DNA of 64,000 nucleotides from Dipteris shenzhenensis (taxonomy: Eukaryota > Polypodiophyta > Polypodiopsida > Gleicheniales), in assembly GCA_047967505.1 (NCBI GenBank), contig CM106540.1, one strand, 5' to 3'. Both the position numbers and the translations under genes were made by a program. Positions 21,855-33,762 of this stretch are shown here, one piece after another. The notes below the pieces were generated by a model, which saw nothing but the letters and a program-made list of their open reading frames with translations, had not been told where the DNA came from and ran no database searches. Each line of letters begins with the position of its first letter. Position 1 is the first letter of the stretch.

Positions 21855-24075
21855 CACCTAGGTGGGTTAAGCCCAAAAGTGACCCCACCTCTTACACAAC
21901 TCTTACTTCTAGGTGGGAACCAACAAATTCAAAATTCCAAATTTGGAATTTTGAATTCCCTCCCTCCTTCTCTCTCCTCCCTCCCTCCCTTTCCCTCCCT
22001 CCCTCCCCCTCCTCACTCCCTCCTCCCCCTCCTTCCTCCTCCCCCTCCTCCCCCTCCCCCTCCTCACTCCCTCCTCCCCCTTCCTCCTCCTCCCCCTCCC
22101 TCCCTCCCTCCTCCATGCTTGCTCCTCCTGCCCTCCCCCTCCCTCCCTCCCTCCTCCACGCCTACTCCTCCTCCCCTCCCCCTCCTCCTCCACTGCTGCT
22201 CTTCCTTCCCCCTCCCTCTTGCTCCTCCCTCCTCCCTCCCTCCTCCTCCATGCCTACTCCTCCTCACCCTCCACACCTGCTAGTCAGCCCCCCTTCCCTC
22301 GTCTTCAACTACTGGTCCTCCCTCCCCCATCCCTCCTCCTCCTTGCCCTCCCTCTTCTTGCATGCTGCTCCTTCAAGCCTACTTCTCCACACCTTCTCCT
22401 TCTCTACACTCCTTTACTTATGGCACCATTCGAGGACATCTCCAACAAGTACCAGGTTCACTTAGAGTTGGAGGCTGAATATGCAAGCACACGTAGTTTG
22501 GGATTGAGGGGAGCTTCCAAAATCCACAGTCTTCGTTCACAAGGAAAGAAGCATCTCGACCTTTGGGTAGAAGGATCCTTGTATCTCACCTAGGTGGGTT
22601 AAGCCCAAAAGTGACCCCACCTCTTACACAAATCTTACTCCTAGGTGGGAACCAACAAATTCAAAATTCAAATTTTGAATTTTGAATTCCCTCCCTCCTC
22701 CTCTCTCCTCCCTCCCTCCCCCTCCTCACTCCCTCCTCCCCCTCCTTCCTCCTCCCCCTCCTCCCCCTCCCCCTCCTCACTCCCTCCTCCCCCTTCCTCC
22801 TCCTCCCCCTCCCTCCTCCCCCTTCCTCCTCCTCCCCCTCCCTCCCTCCCTCCTCCATGCTTGCTCCTCCTACCCTCCCCCTCCCTCCCTCCCTCCTCCA
22901 TGCCTACTCCTCCTCCCCTCCCCCTCCTCCTCCACTGTTGGTCTTCCTCCCCCCTCCCTCTTGCTCCTCCCTCCTCCCTCCCTCCTCCTCCATGCCTACT
23001 CCTCCTCACCCTCCACACCTGCTGGTCTGCCCCCCTTCCCTCGTCTTCAACTTATACTGGTCCTCCCTCCCCCATCCCTCCTCCTCCTCGCCCTCCCTCT
23101 TCCTGCATGCTGCTCCTTCAAGCCTACTTCTCCACACCTTCTCCTTCTCTACACTCCTTTACTCATGGCACCATTCGAGGATATCTCCAACAAGTACCAA
23201 GTTCACTTAGAGTTGGAGGCTAAATATGCAAGCACACGTAGTCTAGGATTGAGGGGAGCTTCCAAAATCCACAGTCTTCGTTCGCAAGGAAAGAAGCATC
23301 TCGACCTTTGGGTAGAAGGATCCTTGTATCTCACCTAGGTGGGTTAAGCCCAAAAGTGACCCCACCTCTTACACAAATCTTACTCCTAGGTGGGAACCAA
23401 CAAATTCAAAATTCAAATTTTGAATTTTGAATTCCCTCCCTCCTTCTCTCTCCTCCCTCCCTCCCCCTCCTCACTCCCTCCTCCCCCTCCTTCCTCCTCC
23501 CCCTCCTCCCCCTCCCCCTCCTCACTCCCTCCTCCCCCTTCCTCCTCCTCCCCCTCCCTCCTCCCCCTTCCTCCTCCTCCCCCTCCCTCCCTCCCTCCTC
23601 CATGCTTGCTCCTCCTACCCTCCCCCTCCCTCCCTCCCTCCTCCATGCCTACTCCTCCTCCCCTCCCCCTCCTCCTCCACTGTTGGTCTTCCTCCCCCCT
23701 CCCTCTTGCTCCTCCCTCCTCCCTCCCTCCTCCTCCATGCCTACTCCTCCTCACCCTCCACACCTGCTGGTCTGCCCCCCTTCCCTCGTCTTCAACTTAT
23801 ACTGGTCCTCCCTCCCCCATACCTCCTCCTCCTCGCCCTCCCTCTTCCTGCATGCTGCTCCTTCAAGCCTACTTCTCCACACCTTCTCCTTCTCTACACT
23901 CCTTTACTCATGGCACCATTCGAGGATATCTCCAACAAGTACCAAGTTCACTTAGAGTTGGAGGCTAAATATGCAAGCACACGTAGTCTAGGATTGAGGG
24001 GAGCTTCCCAAATCCACAGTCTTCGTTCGCAAGGAAAGAAGCATCTCGACCTTTGGGTAGAAGGATCCTTGTATC
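21855..24075 (+). repeat. Three-unit tandem array, ~740-bp period
   Basis: Units start at 21855, 22587 and 23332 with CACCTAGGTGGGTTAAGCCC. Each has a 31-32-bp perfect palindrome of AATTCAAAATTC type (21926-21957, 22658-22688, 23403-23433), a C/T-rich tract of variable length, and a conserved coding-like block starting ATGGCACCATTCGAGG (22420, 23165, 23910). Units 2 and 3 are almost identical; unit 1 is more diverged. Units 1 and 2 break off at the same point, where unit 3 continues into downstream sequence, so the array grew by copying out of the flanking gene relic. Confidence 0.92.
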
Positions 24076-25890
24076 CTTTAGATCCTTCCAACCAAAAGAG
24101 ACCTCCTTTCCATACAATGCATGAGCTAGTTTGATTTGTTGGAAATGGACATGCGGGGTTGCTTGGTTATTGCAATCGGTTAAACAATGCTCAGTCAATG
24201 GCTATGCAAGCAAGCGAGATGCACAGAGCCCAAGTAGAGATGCTAGCACATTTAGGAAGTAGCACCATTATTGTAATGCATAACTCTATGCAAGATCTTC
24301 AAAGGAAGAGCCAAGATCTTCATGTGATAAAGCCAAACTGGAGATTGTGGCTATGAGGGAGTCCGGGGCATTAGGTTGATGATTGGCATCAACACTTGCA
24401 AAGATTTGCTCTTTAGAGTCACTCTATAAGCTAGCTAAGTCCAAAAAAGGCTTGGAAAGATCTATATACAATCAAGTTTGACGAGCCATAGAGAAGGAAT
24501 GAGAGAAGGTAGAAGAACAAGTGCAAAAGATGAAAGAAACACCTTTGGGATTGAAGGAGAGGAAAAGAAGGTACTTACATAACATGGATGCCCACTGGTG
24601 GTGCTAGAAAGAGGAGAGTCCGGGCTACAAGGTTGATTATCAGTTGATGGCCATGGAACATTTCAAGTTGAATGGCATCTTGCTGGTGATTTGAAAACCC
24701 TCAAGTGCTTGCATGGTTGTGATACAGGGGCAAATGCAATGAACACATGATGCCTTTATTGCATGTGTTTGCAACGTAAGCAAAAGGCTAGCTTACAATG
24801 GGAGAATGGCATTCTATCTTGCAGCCAAACGCAAGCTCCCAATTGTGACAAGAAGGATCCAAAGTGGGATCCCATCTTGCCCATCCCACTTGAGAGAGTA
24901 CACATATGTATTTTACATGCAGAACTGTGCGTACTTGATAGGTTGTTGTATTTGCATCTTGTTTATGCTTGGAATTGAATTCCGCAAGAAGTATCTGCAC
25001 GGTGCATTGCAGAAGTTGAGAAGTTGCTATCAGAGATGGGATTCCATGGAGGACATGTCAAACTTAAGGAGGATAAGAAAATGTCTGGGGCAACACAGAA
25101 TCTTCCTGCAAAAGTGTCCATGGGTGGAGGGAAGGCAAGGAGATTCCTATCGAACCACAATCTCGACAAAGACAAACATACATTGTCTCAAAGTAGTTTG
25201 GGTTGGGAATACTAGAAAGCATTGTGTGAATATATGCACGACCAATAAGGCTTCTCATCCTCAAGTAGTAACTTTGAGAGCTAAAGTATGGACAAAGGTA
25301 GATGCATTGATAAAATTGCTTCACCAGGTTCAAATCGATGAGATGTATTATAAAACGTTCAGGATGGCTGTGAAAGAGTTTATGCAATTAATGGTGAAAG
25401 CATGGGGGGAGTAGCACATTACGCATTACATGGTAATCTTAGCACCATCGTAATATTTAGCGCTTGCTTTATAAATAGTTTTTGTTTGCTAAAATGATTC
25501 TCATCATGTTTGCAGCATATTCTCTATGCACACGGACCATGGTTTGTACAAAATTGGGGCCCTTTGTCCATTTGGAATACACAAGGTATGGAGAAGTCCC
25601 ACTATAGAGCCAAGGCAGCCTACTTCAAGAACTCAAGGCATGGTAGTGGTGTCACTCGTAGCAATGCATTGCATGAGATGTTCGACTAGTTTTTTAGATG
25701 TTTACTAGGAAGGACTTTGAAGTCTGAAAAGGCAAAGGCATCAAAACTTGCACAGTTCAAATTGTATCAAAGAATAGAAGGCATAGTGCTTGGAAAGCAT
25801 CCATAGGGAGTAGAGGAGTCGCATGTTGGTTGCAAGCTAGAGTGAGAGATGGAAGCAGATGGGTCCAACCAACAACAGAAGCTATGGTGT
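23910..25890 (+). pseudogene. Decayed multi-exon gene of unknown family
   Basis: Frame 23910-24356 reads MAPFEDISNKYQVHLELEA to RLWL with one TAG (24132). Frame 24763-25215 reads DPILPIPLERVHICILHAEL, then IAEVEKLLSEMGFHGGHVKL and KMSGATQN, with two stops. After a shift near 25230 the frame 25231-25432 ends VKAWGE, stop, HITHYM. A probable 83-bp intron (25433-25515) leads to HILYAHGPWFVQNWGPLSIW, NTQGMEKSHYRAKAAYF, RHGSGVTRSNALHEMF. The pattern of H..L..HGPWF....G.L..W..QGMEKSH..AK resembles C-terminal parts of uncharacterised, probably transposon-derived proteins. I cannot name the family. At least five stops and one frameshift. Confidence 0.6.
25433..25515 (+). other. Probable intron in the unknown gene
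   Basis: ATG/GTAATC donor and GTTTGCAG/CAT acceptor, 83 bp, phase 0. It joins THYM to HILYAHGP in one conserved-looking block. Confidence 0.6.
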
Positions 25891-25989
25891 AATTGTATAC
25901 AAATATGAAATAAATATATTGCTTATTTTGACCATAATTTGTGTACTCGCTCTTTAATATCTTGCTTATTTTGACCACAATTTTTGTAC

Positions 25990-26240
25990 TCTCTTGAAGT
26001 TCAAAATTGGTGTGAGGTAACAGCGTTAGGGAAAGTGGGGACATGGTGAAGGAGGGGGGAGAGAAGGGAGGGGTGTGGGGCAAGGCAAGGGGAGGGGTGG
26101 AGTGGTAGCAAGGGTGGGGGGAGGGGGGGTATGGGAGAGGGCGACGGGTGTGGGTGGGGCAAGTAGGGGGGAGGGCAACGAGGGGGGAGGGCAATGAGGG
26201 TGGGGGGGTGGAGGGGCTAGGGTGGGTCACGGGGCATGAT
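25990..26240. repeat. G-rich GGGGAGGG/GGTGGGG tract
   Basis: Low-complexity G/A-rich DNA between the unknown gene relic and the histone-like pseudogene. The proline-rich minus-strand frame is a by-product. Confidence 0.7.
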
Positions 26241-26325
26241 GAAACCCTAAACGTAATTAAAAGGGGTGTCAAAACATGATGGGCCTATATAAAACGTTTT
26301 AAAAGACCCTAACTCTCATTATTCA

Positions 26326-27351
26326 ATGGCAAGAGTGAAGAACACTGCTAGACCCACAGGACGCTGCCTCCACCCTTCCTCCTCTAGCTGCTCCACCTCC
26401 ATGGCATCTGTGCACACAAACCTATCTGAGTCCGGTGGTGCCTCCCCCGACTCTCGTGAGCTGTCCCCCAACTCTCGTGAGCCCTCCCCCAAGTCTCGTG
26501 AGCCCACTCCCCAATCTCATGAGCCTTCTCCTCCTCCAAAGTCATGTGAGCCCACTCCCCAATCTCGTGAACCCACTCCTAAGTGCCAAGAGCACGAGCC
26601 TTCCCCTCAGCCTTCCCCTCAACCTCCCCTCAGCCTTTCCCCTCGGCCTTTTTATCCCATGAGAGCACTCCCCCGATTGAGCAACATATATTTGAGAACC
26701 TCCCTTCCCCTCCCCATGATAGGACTCCCCCACATGAGCAAAATGTATTCGACAACCTCCCTGATATAGAGAGGCTTCTTGAGGGCCAATATACTACTAG
26801 GAAGAGCACAATCTTCCCTCTCCCAGTGATAGAGCCCATCATGGAAATGGTACCTATGCCCATAAAGAGGGTAAAGCAAATGCCGAGGAAGCCCCATCCT
26901 AAAAAAGGACAAAGCTCAGGACATCCGTGAGTGGGGGATTCAGAGGAGAATCAACGTAGAGAAGAGTAGCGCAAGAAATTCAAGGCAGACAGGAGGCATG
27001 GGACCATGTTGGGGTACCTGTAAAGCCTCCACCAAGAGTCAGGAAGCTATACAGAGCAAAGCTAGGAGCATGGCCCTAAGGGAGATCAGATAGATGTAGA
27101 AGACCACTGACAACCTGATCCCGCATGCTCCCTGCGAACATGTGGTATGGGAGATAGCACATGGATACAAGGACGATGTGCGATTCATCACAGGAGCTAT
27201 GGGGGCACTCCAGGAGGCTATGGAGCAAGTGACCACCGCTCTGTTTGAGGACGCCAACTTGTGTGCCATCCACACAAAGCGCATCATGGTCATGGACAAG
27301 GACATGGCTTTCGCAAAGTGGCTAGGATGGTTTGGGTGGTCCCTAGTGTAA
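26326..27351 (+). pseudogene. Histone H3-like gene with long S/P-rich tail, broken
   Basis: The 3' part (27034-27351) encodes an H3 histone fold: MALREIR, stop, M, stop, KTTDNLIPHAP, VVWEIAHGYKDDVRFITGAM, GALQEAMEQ, LFEDANLCAIHTKRIMVMDK, DMAFAKWLGW, then TAA. The histone-fold segment has the same length as canonical H3, with no loop-1 insertion. The 5' frame starts MARVKNTARPTG, close to the H3 start MARTKQTARKSTG, and continues into SREPSP-type repeats. Two TAG codons (27091, 27097) sit where H3 has Arg and Gln, and the tail changes frame near 26600-26660 and again before 26950. LIP instead of LIR and the W-ending C-terminus recall CENH3. It could be a CENH3 or divergent H3 pseudogene. Confidence 0.8.
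26435..26590 (+). repeat. 18-bp coding repeat (SREPSP) in the histone-like tail
   Basis: CTCGTGAGCCC.C(T/C)CCCC(A)A with period 18 gives about seven SRE(L/P)(S/T)P units, like the serine/proline tails of some histone variants. Confidence 0.8.
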
Positions 27352-28130
27352 GGGGAGCAACCAATAGGGGCTCTTTGTAGGCCTACCCACCCTCCACCTC
27401 AACATACCATTTTCCCAACACCTTCTAGCACTCTCATTGGTACACCTCAAATCACTCTCTTATCCCTTGAAATTAGGAAACACTAATTGGAGGCCCTTTT
27501 GAGACCCCATTTCTCCCCTAATGTACATCTTCTTAATACATTGCAAAGTTCAAACTACTATTCTTTTTAGTCTGGCAATCTTTTCCCTTTCATTTTAGTT
27601 CAAATTTTACAAATCATGGAAGAAGATTCAAATTGTCAATATTTGAGTTTCAAATGTTGGTTAATGTTGTATACTTTAATTTTTTCTAGGGTCGTAAAAA
27701 CTTTCACCATGTTTATAATTAATTCAACTCATAAAGAAGCTATTAAAAAACATCATGTGTGCTTCATATTCCTTAAGGATGGACTATATCCCTAAGTAAA
27801 TTGTTGTAAAAATCTATACATTTGGTTGATATGGTTTTGAAAAAGCTATACCATTATTGCTAAATTCTCCAATAGCTTGGAATTTGAAGTGGTCGTGCAT
27901 AAATAAGCTGATTCCTTGTTCATTTTTGTATTGAAATCCTATAGGCATGCAAAACATAGTTCAACCATTGATCTGAAGGTGGGATCCACATAATGTGCAT
28001 AATCTACCAGATGTTTCTTTAGCCCATTTAATTAATCATGAGAAGCATTGGTAAAGGTTTGAGAAATACCAAAGAAAGGCCTAAGAAATTACACATTTCA
28101 TCAAAGTAAATTTGCATAAGTGTACCACAT
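27352..28130. other. AT-rich desert, nothing recognised
   Basis: No frame, repeat or element end could be supported. Confidence 0.4.
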
Positions 28131-28204
28131 GACTTAGAAGCTACCTCTCCAACCAAAACACTACTACTTTGTAGTGTTTTGGTTGGAGAGGTAGCTTCTA
28201 AGTC
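28131..28204. repeat. Perfect 34-bp inverted repeat with 6-nt loop
   Basis: 28131-28164 is the exact complement of 28171-28204, with loop TACTTT. Similarity stops at the arm ends. In this old, mutated setting a mismatch-free hairpin must be young or selected. Confidence 0.95.
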
Positions 28205-28280
28205 CAAGGAGTAGCAAGATATCTGAATCACTTGATTTAAGTGTTTCTTTAAAAGAGTATATAAAACTTATACTATTAAG

Positions 28281-28495
28281 GCATGTCCCTTATAGAGATA
28301 TGACAAAAAAAGCTAGATCCTTTAGTCTTGGAGGATAGTATACAAAGACAATAAACAAACTTATAGGGATGTGTTTGTGGATCTACATAGTCATCTCCCT
28401 TCTTGAGATATGACACAAAAAGGGGCAAAAAAATGCTAGATCATTTAGCCTTGGAGGACAATATACAAAGACAATAAATGGACTATAAACATCAA
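28281..28495. repeat. Imperfect tandem duplication, ~108 bp
   Basis: GAGATATGACA.AAAA, GCTAGATC.TTTAG.CTTGGAGGA and TATACAAAGACAATAAA recur at about 28296 and 28403. Confidence 0.75.
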
Positions 28496-30769
28496 ATGTG
28501 GCCTTTATATTGCAAAACATATTGAAGAGAAAACTAATGCCTACTTGCAACATAGCAAGAGTTGCTGCATGCAACAATACTAAATCAATACTACTCCTTC
28601 ACACTCAATGATAACATATCAAAAAATGATAAAATTAAAGTTATCTAATCGATGGATCATGGGTCTATTGTATACACCTCAAATGATCCAAAAATGACAA
28701 AATGGGAAACTTTCAAATAGGTTGTAATATCTCAAACATCTACTATTAAGAAAGATACTCAGATGAAGATAGACTCATTTGTATTTCTTACAAGCTCCAC
28801 AACTACAAGTGCCTTAGTGCAACAAGTTTGGTGCAAAGATCATTGCATACTTAATAAGGTAGGATGAGAAAACTTCCTACAAGGATGTGGCTAACTCTAC
28901 TCACCAATGGCAAGTTTCTTTCTCAGGAGGTAAATTAAAAGTGTACCGTGTACATTCAAAATGAGGGAAATGTGACCTTGATTGGTATAGGGACATGACT
29001 TCTGTGTTGACTACTAGGGGCTTAACTACTATGGTCTTGACTAATGGGCTACTGTAGATCAATCTGGGATGTTTGAGTTGTAAGCTCATCACTGTGCACT
29101 GTAGGTTTTGCTTCCCTGCTTTGGAATAGTCTATGAGATTTTGCTCCTTTCTTGGGATTTGAGATGCAAGCTCATGACTGCTAAGGTAGTACATCAAATT
29201 CACTAGAATGGTACTACAATTTTCATTACTCCACTTCTCTTAAAAATGCCTCCTTTTTCGATTTGATGCTCTGAATTTGGACCTCCACTACCTTCCACTT
29301 TCTTCCCTACTACTAGCAGCCTTCCCTTATAAAAAGTCGTCCCTCAATTGTTCTTTTTGCAACCTTCCATCCATTAGCCTCTTTGTACATTGTTCCAGAT
29401 GTGTGTCCTCTGACACAGGGCTGCCATCCTCATATTCACCAAATGCAGATCTACAATCCTCCTTAGATTGGGATATGGTGAGTCCTACATGATTTTTTCA
29501 CTTGAGTCCATGTTTAAGCTCACTTCCTCTTTATCATTGAATGTAGGTATGCAACTAAAGTATGTACCAAATTATTCAATGGACTCTCAAGCATCAAAGA
29601 TAATGACATCAATACCCTTCCATAGTATAGACTTTGTAGTTAATCCCATCCCAAACAACGCCACATTCTAGCCTTTCACTTAGTATGCTTCTACCATGTC
29701 TTCTATCAAGGAAAGATGCTTTGGATGTCAATAATCAAGAGAAGAGAATTGCACTTTTAATGAGCTTTTAATGCTTTCTTGTCTCAAAAAAAGAGCCTAA
29801 GAGTCTTTTGAAGAACTTTGAATGGTGGACCATTGCCCCTATGCAGTCATGAGTTGCAAGATCTAGATGCCAAAGCCACCTACACTCATTTTGAAACACA
29901 TAGCATGTGACATCATACCAAATACTCCCTTGTATGCAGATTCTAAATCAACAAATGGTTCATCCTGTTCTGCATCGTGCTACATTCTCATTCTTTGAGA
30001 AAATGTCTTGCATACTCGTTATTCTTTTAGGAAATGTTTTGGACACTTGTTGTTCTTTCGTTTTTTTGGGGAAGAGGATTGTCCATGCCTCATCAATATT
30101 TTTTTGATAAGTCTTGACAGAATCTATGGGATCTCAAGCTACGATTATGTTGCTATTCCTATTGAGCAATCATTTGCCATTCATGATTGTAGGTTCTATG
30201 GCTAAGCCTAAAGGATTGGCTTACTATAGCTTTTGGAAGGGAAAATTTTTGAGGCGTTATTTTGAGAACAAGGGGATGTAAAAAGACTTGGGTTATATCT
30301 ACATGACGATGCTTTGAGTACTCCACAGAAATTGTGGGGGCTATAGTGTAAAGCACCACAGCAACATATTTGCATCGAAAATTTCTTCATGCGGAGTGCA
30401 TTTGTCCAAAGCTCGGCGATGCCGAGGTTTTATGCTGAGAAGGTGAATGGTAGAATTCTTGCCGAGTTCATTGTTCAGTCTATGATTTGCTTCATGAGAA
30501 TAGTAGATGAGGGTTTAGATGAACTTTGTGTGCATTTGGCGGGCTATATTCAAGGCTCAAATATCATGGTCTCTCTTATAGATTCCTAAATATTAAAGTA
30601 AAATGGGCAATTGGAGGCAAGTCATCTCTTATCACAACCAGGGAGGATATAGAGGAATTTTTACACTATTGATTGCTATATTATGCCTTTATGCTGTCAA
30701 GGTGTAGAAATATGCCTGCATCAAAGCATTGGCTAATTGCAAGGCAAAGCAATGCTTTACCTCCAAAAA
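28496..30769. other. Desert with no recognised gene
   Basis: The minus strand between 28900 and 29480 has two adjoining frames, including SEDTHLEQCTKRLMEGRLQK, that could be an old coding relic. I recognise no domain. Confidence 0.35.
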
Positions 30770-31180
30770 ACAAGTGCAGTTGTGCTCTCTTATGATGGGT
30801 CTACTATAGGCATAGAAGCGCATGGTGATGTATCTTGGTTGAGGGATTCAATATCATGTACATCACTATTTGGTTGTCACACACCCGCTACACATTGGCT
30901 AGTGGCACTTTTGCTTGGTTGTGTGGCTTGCAGAATGAAATTGCATTTAATAAATTGGAGTGAAATTTGCATGGCCTACTAATGGCTGCTAGAAAATGTT
31001 GCTTGGATTATAGATGTGCAAAATTTCATGGAGTTTTAAGGATGGTTCCGATACAACTATATGGTGGTAATTTGGTGAACATTGCAAGAAAGTTGGTTGG
31101 AGGAAGCATTTACCAATGACGATATCCATTTATGACTCCAATGATTGGTATATTGTCAACAAGAAAGCTATAATTAGAAA
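30770..31180 (+). pseudogene. copia RNase H relic (plus strand)
   Basis: Pieces read AHGDVSWLRDSISC (the DADW..DRKST region), LASGTFAWLCGLQNEIA (usual S/G-G-x-x-x-W-x-S-K-K-Q-x-x-V/I-A), NLHGLLMAARKC (STEAEY-like region) and VPIQLYGGNLVNIA (usual P-x-x-x-Y-C-D-N-x-S-A-I). Frame changes separate them. No LTR, RT or integrase was found nearby. Confidence 0.45.
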
Positions 31181-32100
31181 AAGCATTGATGATTATACAT
31201 TGGGTGGTGCTATTTGCATAGACAATGATAGCAAGTAGGGTAAGGAGCTATGTTTTTCTTATTAATGTAAGCATAAACATCTGCTTTGGTTTTGAGCTTA
31301 TACTTAGGGGGAAGTTTTTTGTTTGTTGTTATGTACTCTACGTATTAATTTATCCTTCTTTTTTGTGGAGGCAAGAGAAGGCAACATTTCCAACGCAAAA
31401 GACTTGTTTCCATTTCTTGTTTTGTTTTCTTAGAGTTAGAATATGGCATTGCCTTTTAACTTGCAACCTCTTCTACATTGATATTGTCTTTGCTATTCTC
31501 CTTTCTCCATCTACGGTGTACATTGTCAATTTTCAACCCTTAACCCTAAAGCCCACATCCTAAATCGTGCATTGGCTACCACTTGAGATGTTTGATGGGA
31601 CAAGGCATAGGCCTTGGTTTGTTGTATTAGATATATTTTCTTTGGGATGGATATTGTTATGGTTTTGTAAAACTTGTTACTACATAGAGAGTGCTATGCC
31701 TTGCTTTGAGATTTCTCCACACCATGTGCAATGGGCTGTGGGGATTAAGATTATTAGGCACATTTTGCTAGTAGGTATGCTTAGATCCTAAGAAAGGAAT
31801 GACTCTAGATATTGCATGTTCGCATTTTTCATCAAGGAGCATTGATCCTAATGATTGCATGCAACCAATTAGCTTAGGTTATAGATGTGCTAAATTACAT
31901 AGAGTTTCAAGGGGTGTTTTTCATATAGTCATATGGTGTTGGTTCTAAATCAATAAACATCACCATAAAGTTGGTTGGAGCAAGCATGAACTGATTGTGA
32001 TATCCATTTATGTCTCTAGCGATTAGCATGTTGTTAATAAGGAAAGTGTAATTAGAGAAAAGTGCCAATGATTATATGCTAGGTACTACTATGCACAAAG
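31000..32100. repeat. Diverged direct duplication of the copia relic
   Basis: 31000-31230 and 31870-32100 share TTATAGATGTGC, CATAT.GTCATATGG-like, AAAGTTGGTTGGAG.AAGCAT, GATATCCATTTATG and AATGATTATA. They sit about 870 bp apart. Confidence 0.6.
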
Positions 32101-33007
32101 GGAGAGAAAAAAGGAGGAAGAAGAAATGAAAGTAGATGATGGAAAAGAGAAAGGAATGACGAAAAAACTAGAACTTGAAAAAAAATAAGAAATCTTGATG
32201 GAAATAAGGGTGGAAAGGGAAGATGAGGGGAAGATGATCCCATTTATGGATGGCTAGGACATTGCTACAAGAAGTTTTCAATGTATAGCTTGAGGGATGA
32301 GGATGGGAGCTCGATGGGAGTAAGGTAGTTTTTGAGTGACAACAATGAGCAGAGCAAGGAGCTATGCAAAAGACCTAGTTTGAAGAATTATTAGTTATTA
32401 ACTGGATTTGCATATTCTGGGTATGAACACCTACTTGGGTGAAAGCAAGGTAATGTGGAATGCTTTTTCCACTATATAGCATGAAAATATAGCAAAATAC
32501 ATAGTACTTAGATGAAGAAAAAACAAAAGTCATCGTCATATTTCTCAATAAAATATAGAGAGTTTGTTGCATGATTACGTGCACTGCTACCAAGTAATTG
32601 AAAGATCGAAGAGACATTTCGGGTAGTTCTAAGATTCCAACAACAAATTTTGTTCCTTCCTGATCATGTTGTCACTGTTGTCAACCATTCCAGTAAGTTG
32701 AAGAACTTCATATTTGTCGTCTATGCTATTGCGTTATCGTCTAGCTCATGACTTCAGTTTCGCTACAAACATGCGTGAATAGAGGATAAAGTCTTGAGTT
32801 TCAGCATAGCTCGCGACTCAAAAACGCCTAAACTAGAGGGTAAAGTCTTGATGGAAGTAGTTTTGGCTTATAACTTTCTACTATTTATGAAGTTTGACTT
32901 GTAGATGTTGTTATAGACTAAATGAGGCCTGATTTCATTCAAGTTTAACACATTGTTTCTTGAATTGATAGTATTGATATAGCAGTACATCATGCTTGGA
33001 AGGAGGA
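32101..33007. other. Nothing recognised
   Basis: A purine-rich stretch (32100-32240) and AT-rich DNA. No supported feature. Confidence 0.35.
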
Positions 33008-33470
33008 GGAAGTATGCCATTCAAGACCTTTCAGTAGATGGAGTGCTTGTATTGAAATGGTTACTAAGATTGCTAAAGATTTTGGAGAGAGACCATAGGA
33101 AGAATGAGGAGATAGGGGAGGTGACGGTTTGTGTGAGTTTGTTATTGTTGTTAACTATTGCTGAGAATCCATTGGATCCTATTTTTCCTTCCTTGCTTTC
33201 CTCGGTTGAGCTTTTCTTGAGAGCTATAGAGCATGTAGGAAGTATGCCATTCGAGACCTTTCAGTAGATGGAGTGCTTGTATTAAAATTGTTACTAAGAT
33301 TGCTAAAGATTTTTGGAGAGAGAGAGCAGGAAGAATGAGGAGACAGGGGAAGGTGACTATTTGTGTGAGTTTGTTATTGTTGTTGACTATTGCTGAGAAT
33401 CCATTGGATCCTATTTTTTGTTCGTTGCTTTCCTCAGTTGAGCTTTTCTTGAGAGCTATAGATCATGCTA
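33008..33470. repeat. Tandem duplication, 230-bp period
   Basis: GGAAGTATGCCATTC.AGACC through TGAGAATCCATTGGATCCTA to GAGAGCTATAGA.CATG occurs at 33008-33237 and again from 33238, with few differences. Downstream lies a LINE RT scrap. Confidence 0.88.
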
Positions 33471-33762
33471 GCCTAGGTGTAGCTAAGGTTCAAAGTGGCT
33501 TCAAGAAGGTGACACACCATCAGTATTCTTCTTTAGAGCTATTAGAGGGAAAAGTATGCTGAGGGAAATCCAGTGTATGAGGAGTCAAAAATAGTTGAGA
33601 TTTCCATGTAGCATTTATCTAGCATTATGGGTACTATGCTAGTTGAAAGAACAAATTACAAGGTAAAGCTGGATGCATTCCCAAGCAATTTGCATGATAG
33701 GTGGTGATTCCTTATGAGGCTCTATTGTTGCAAAGGCCCTTCTTCAGCTGAGATCAGGGTGC

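Noticed and set aside
21879-24134. Proline/serine/leucine-rich frames in the tandem array
   Set aside because: The P/S/L-rich part is the C/T tract read in several frames. Only the block after each ATGGCACCATTCGAGG looks like real coding sequence.
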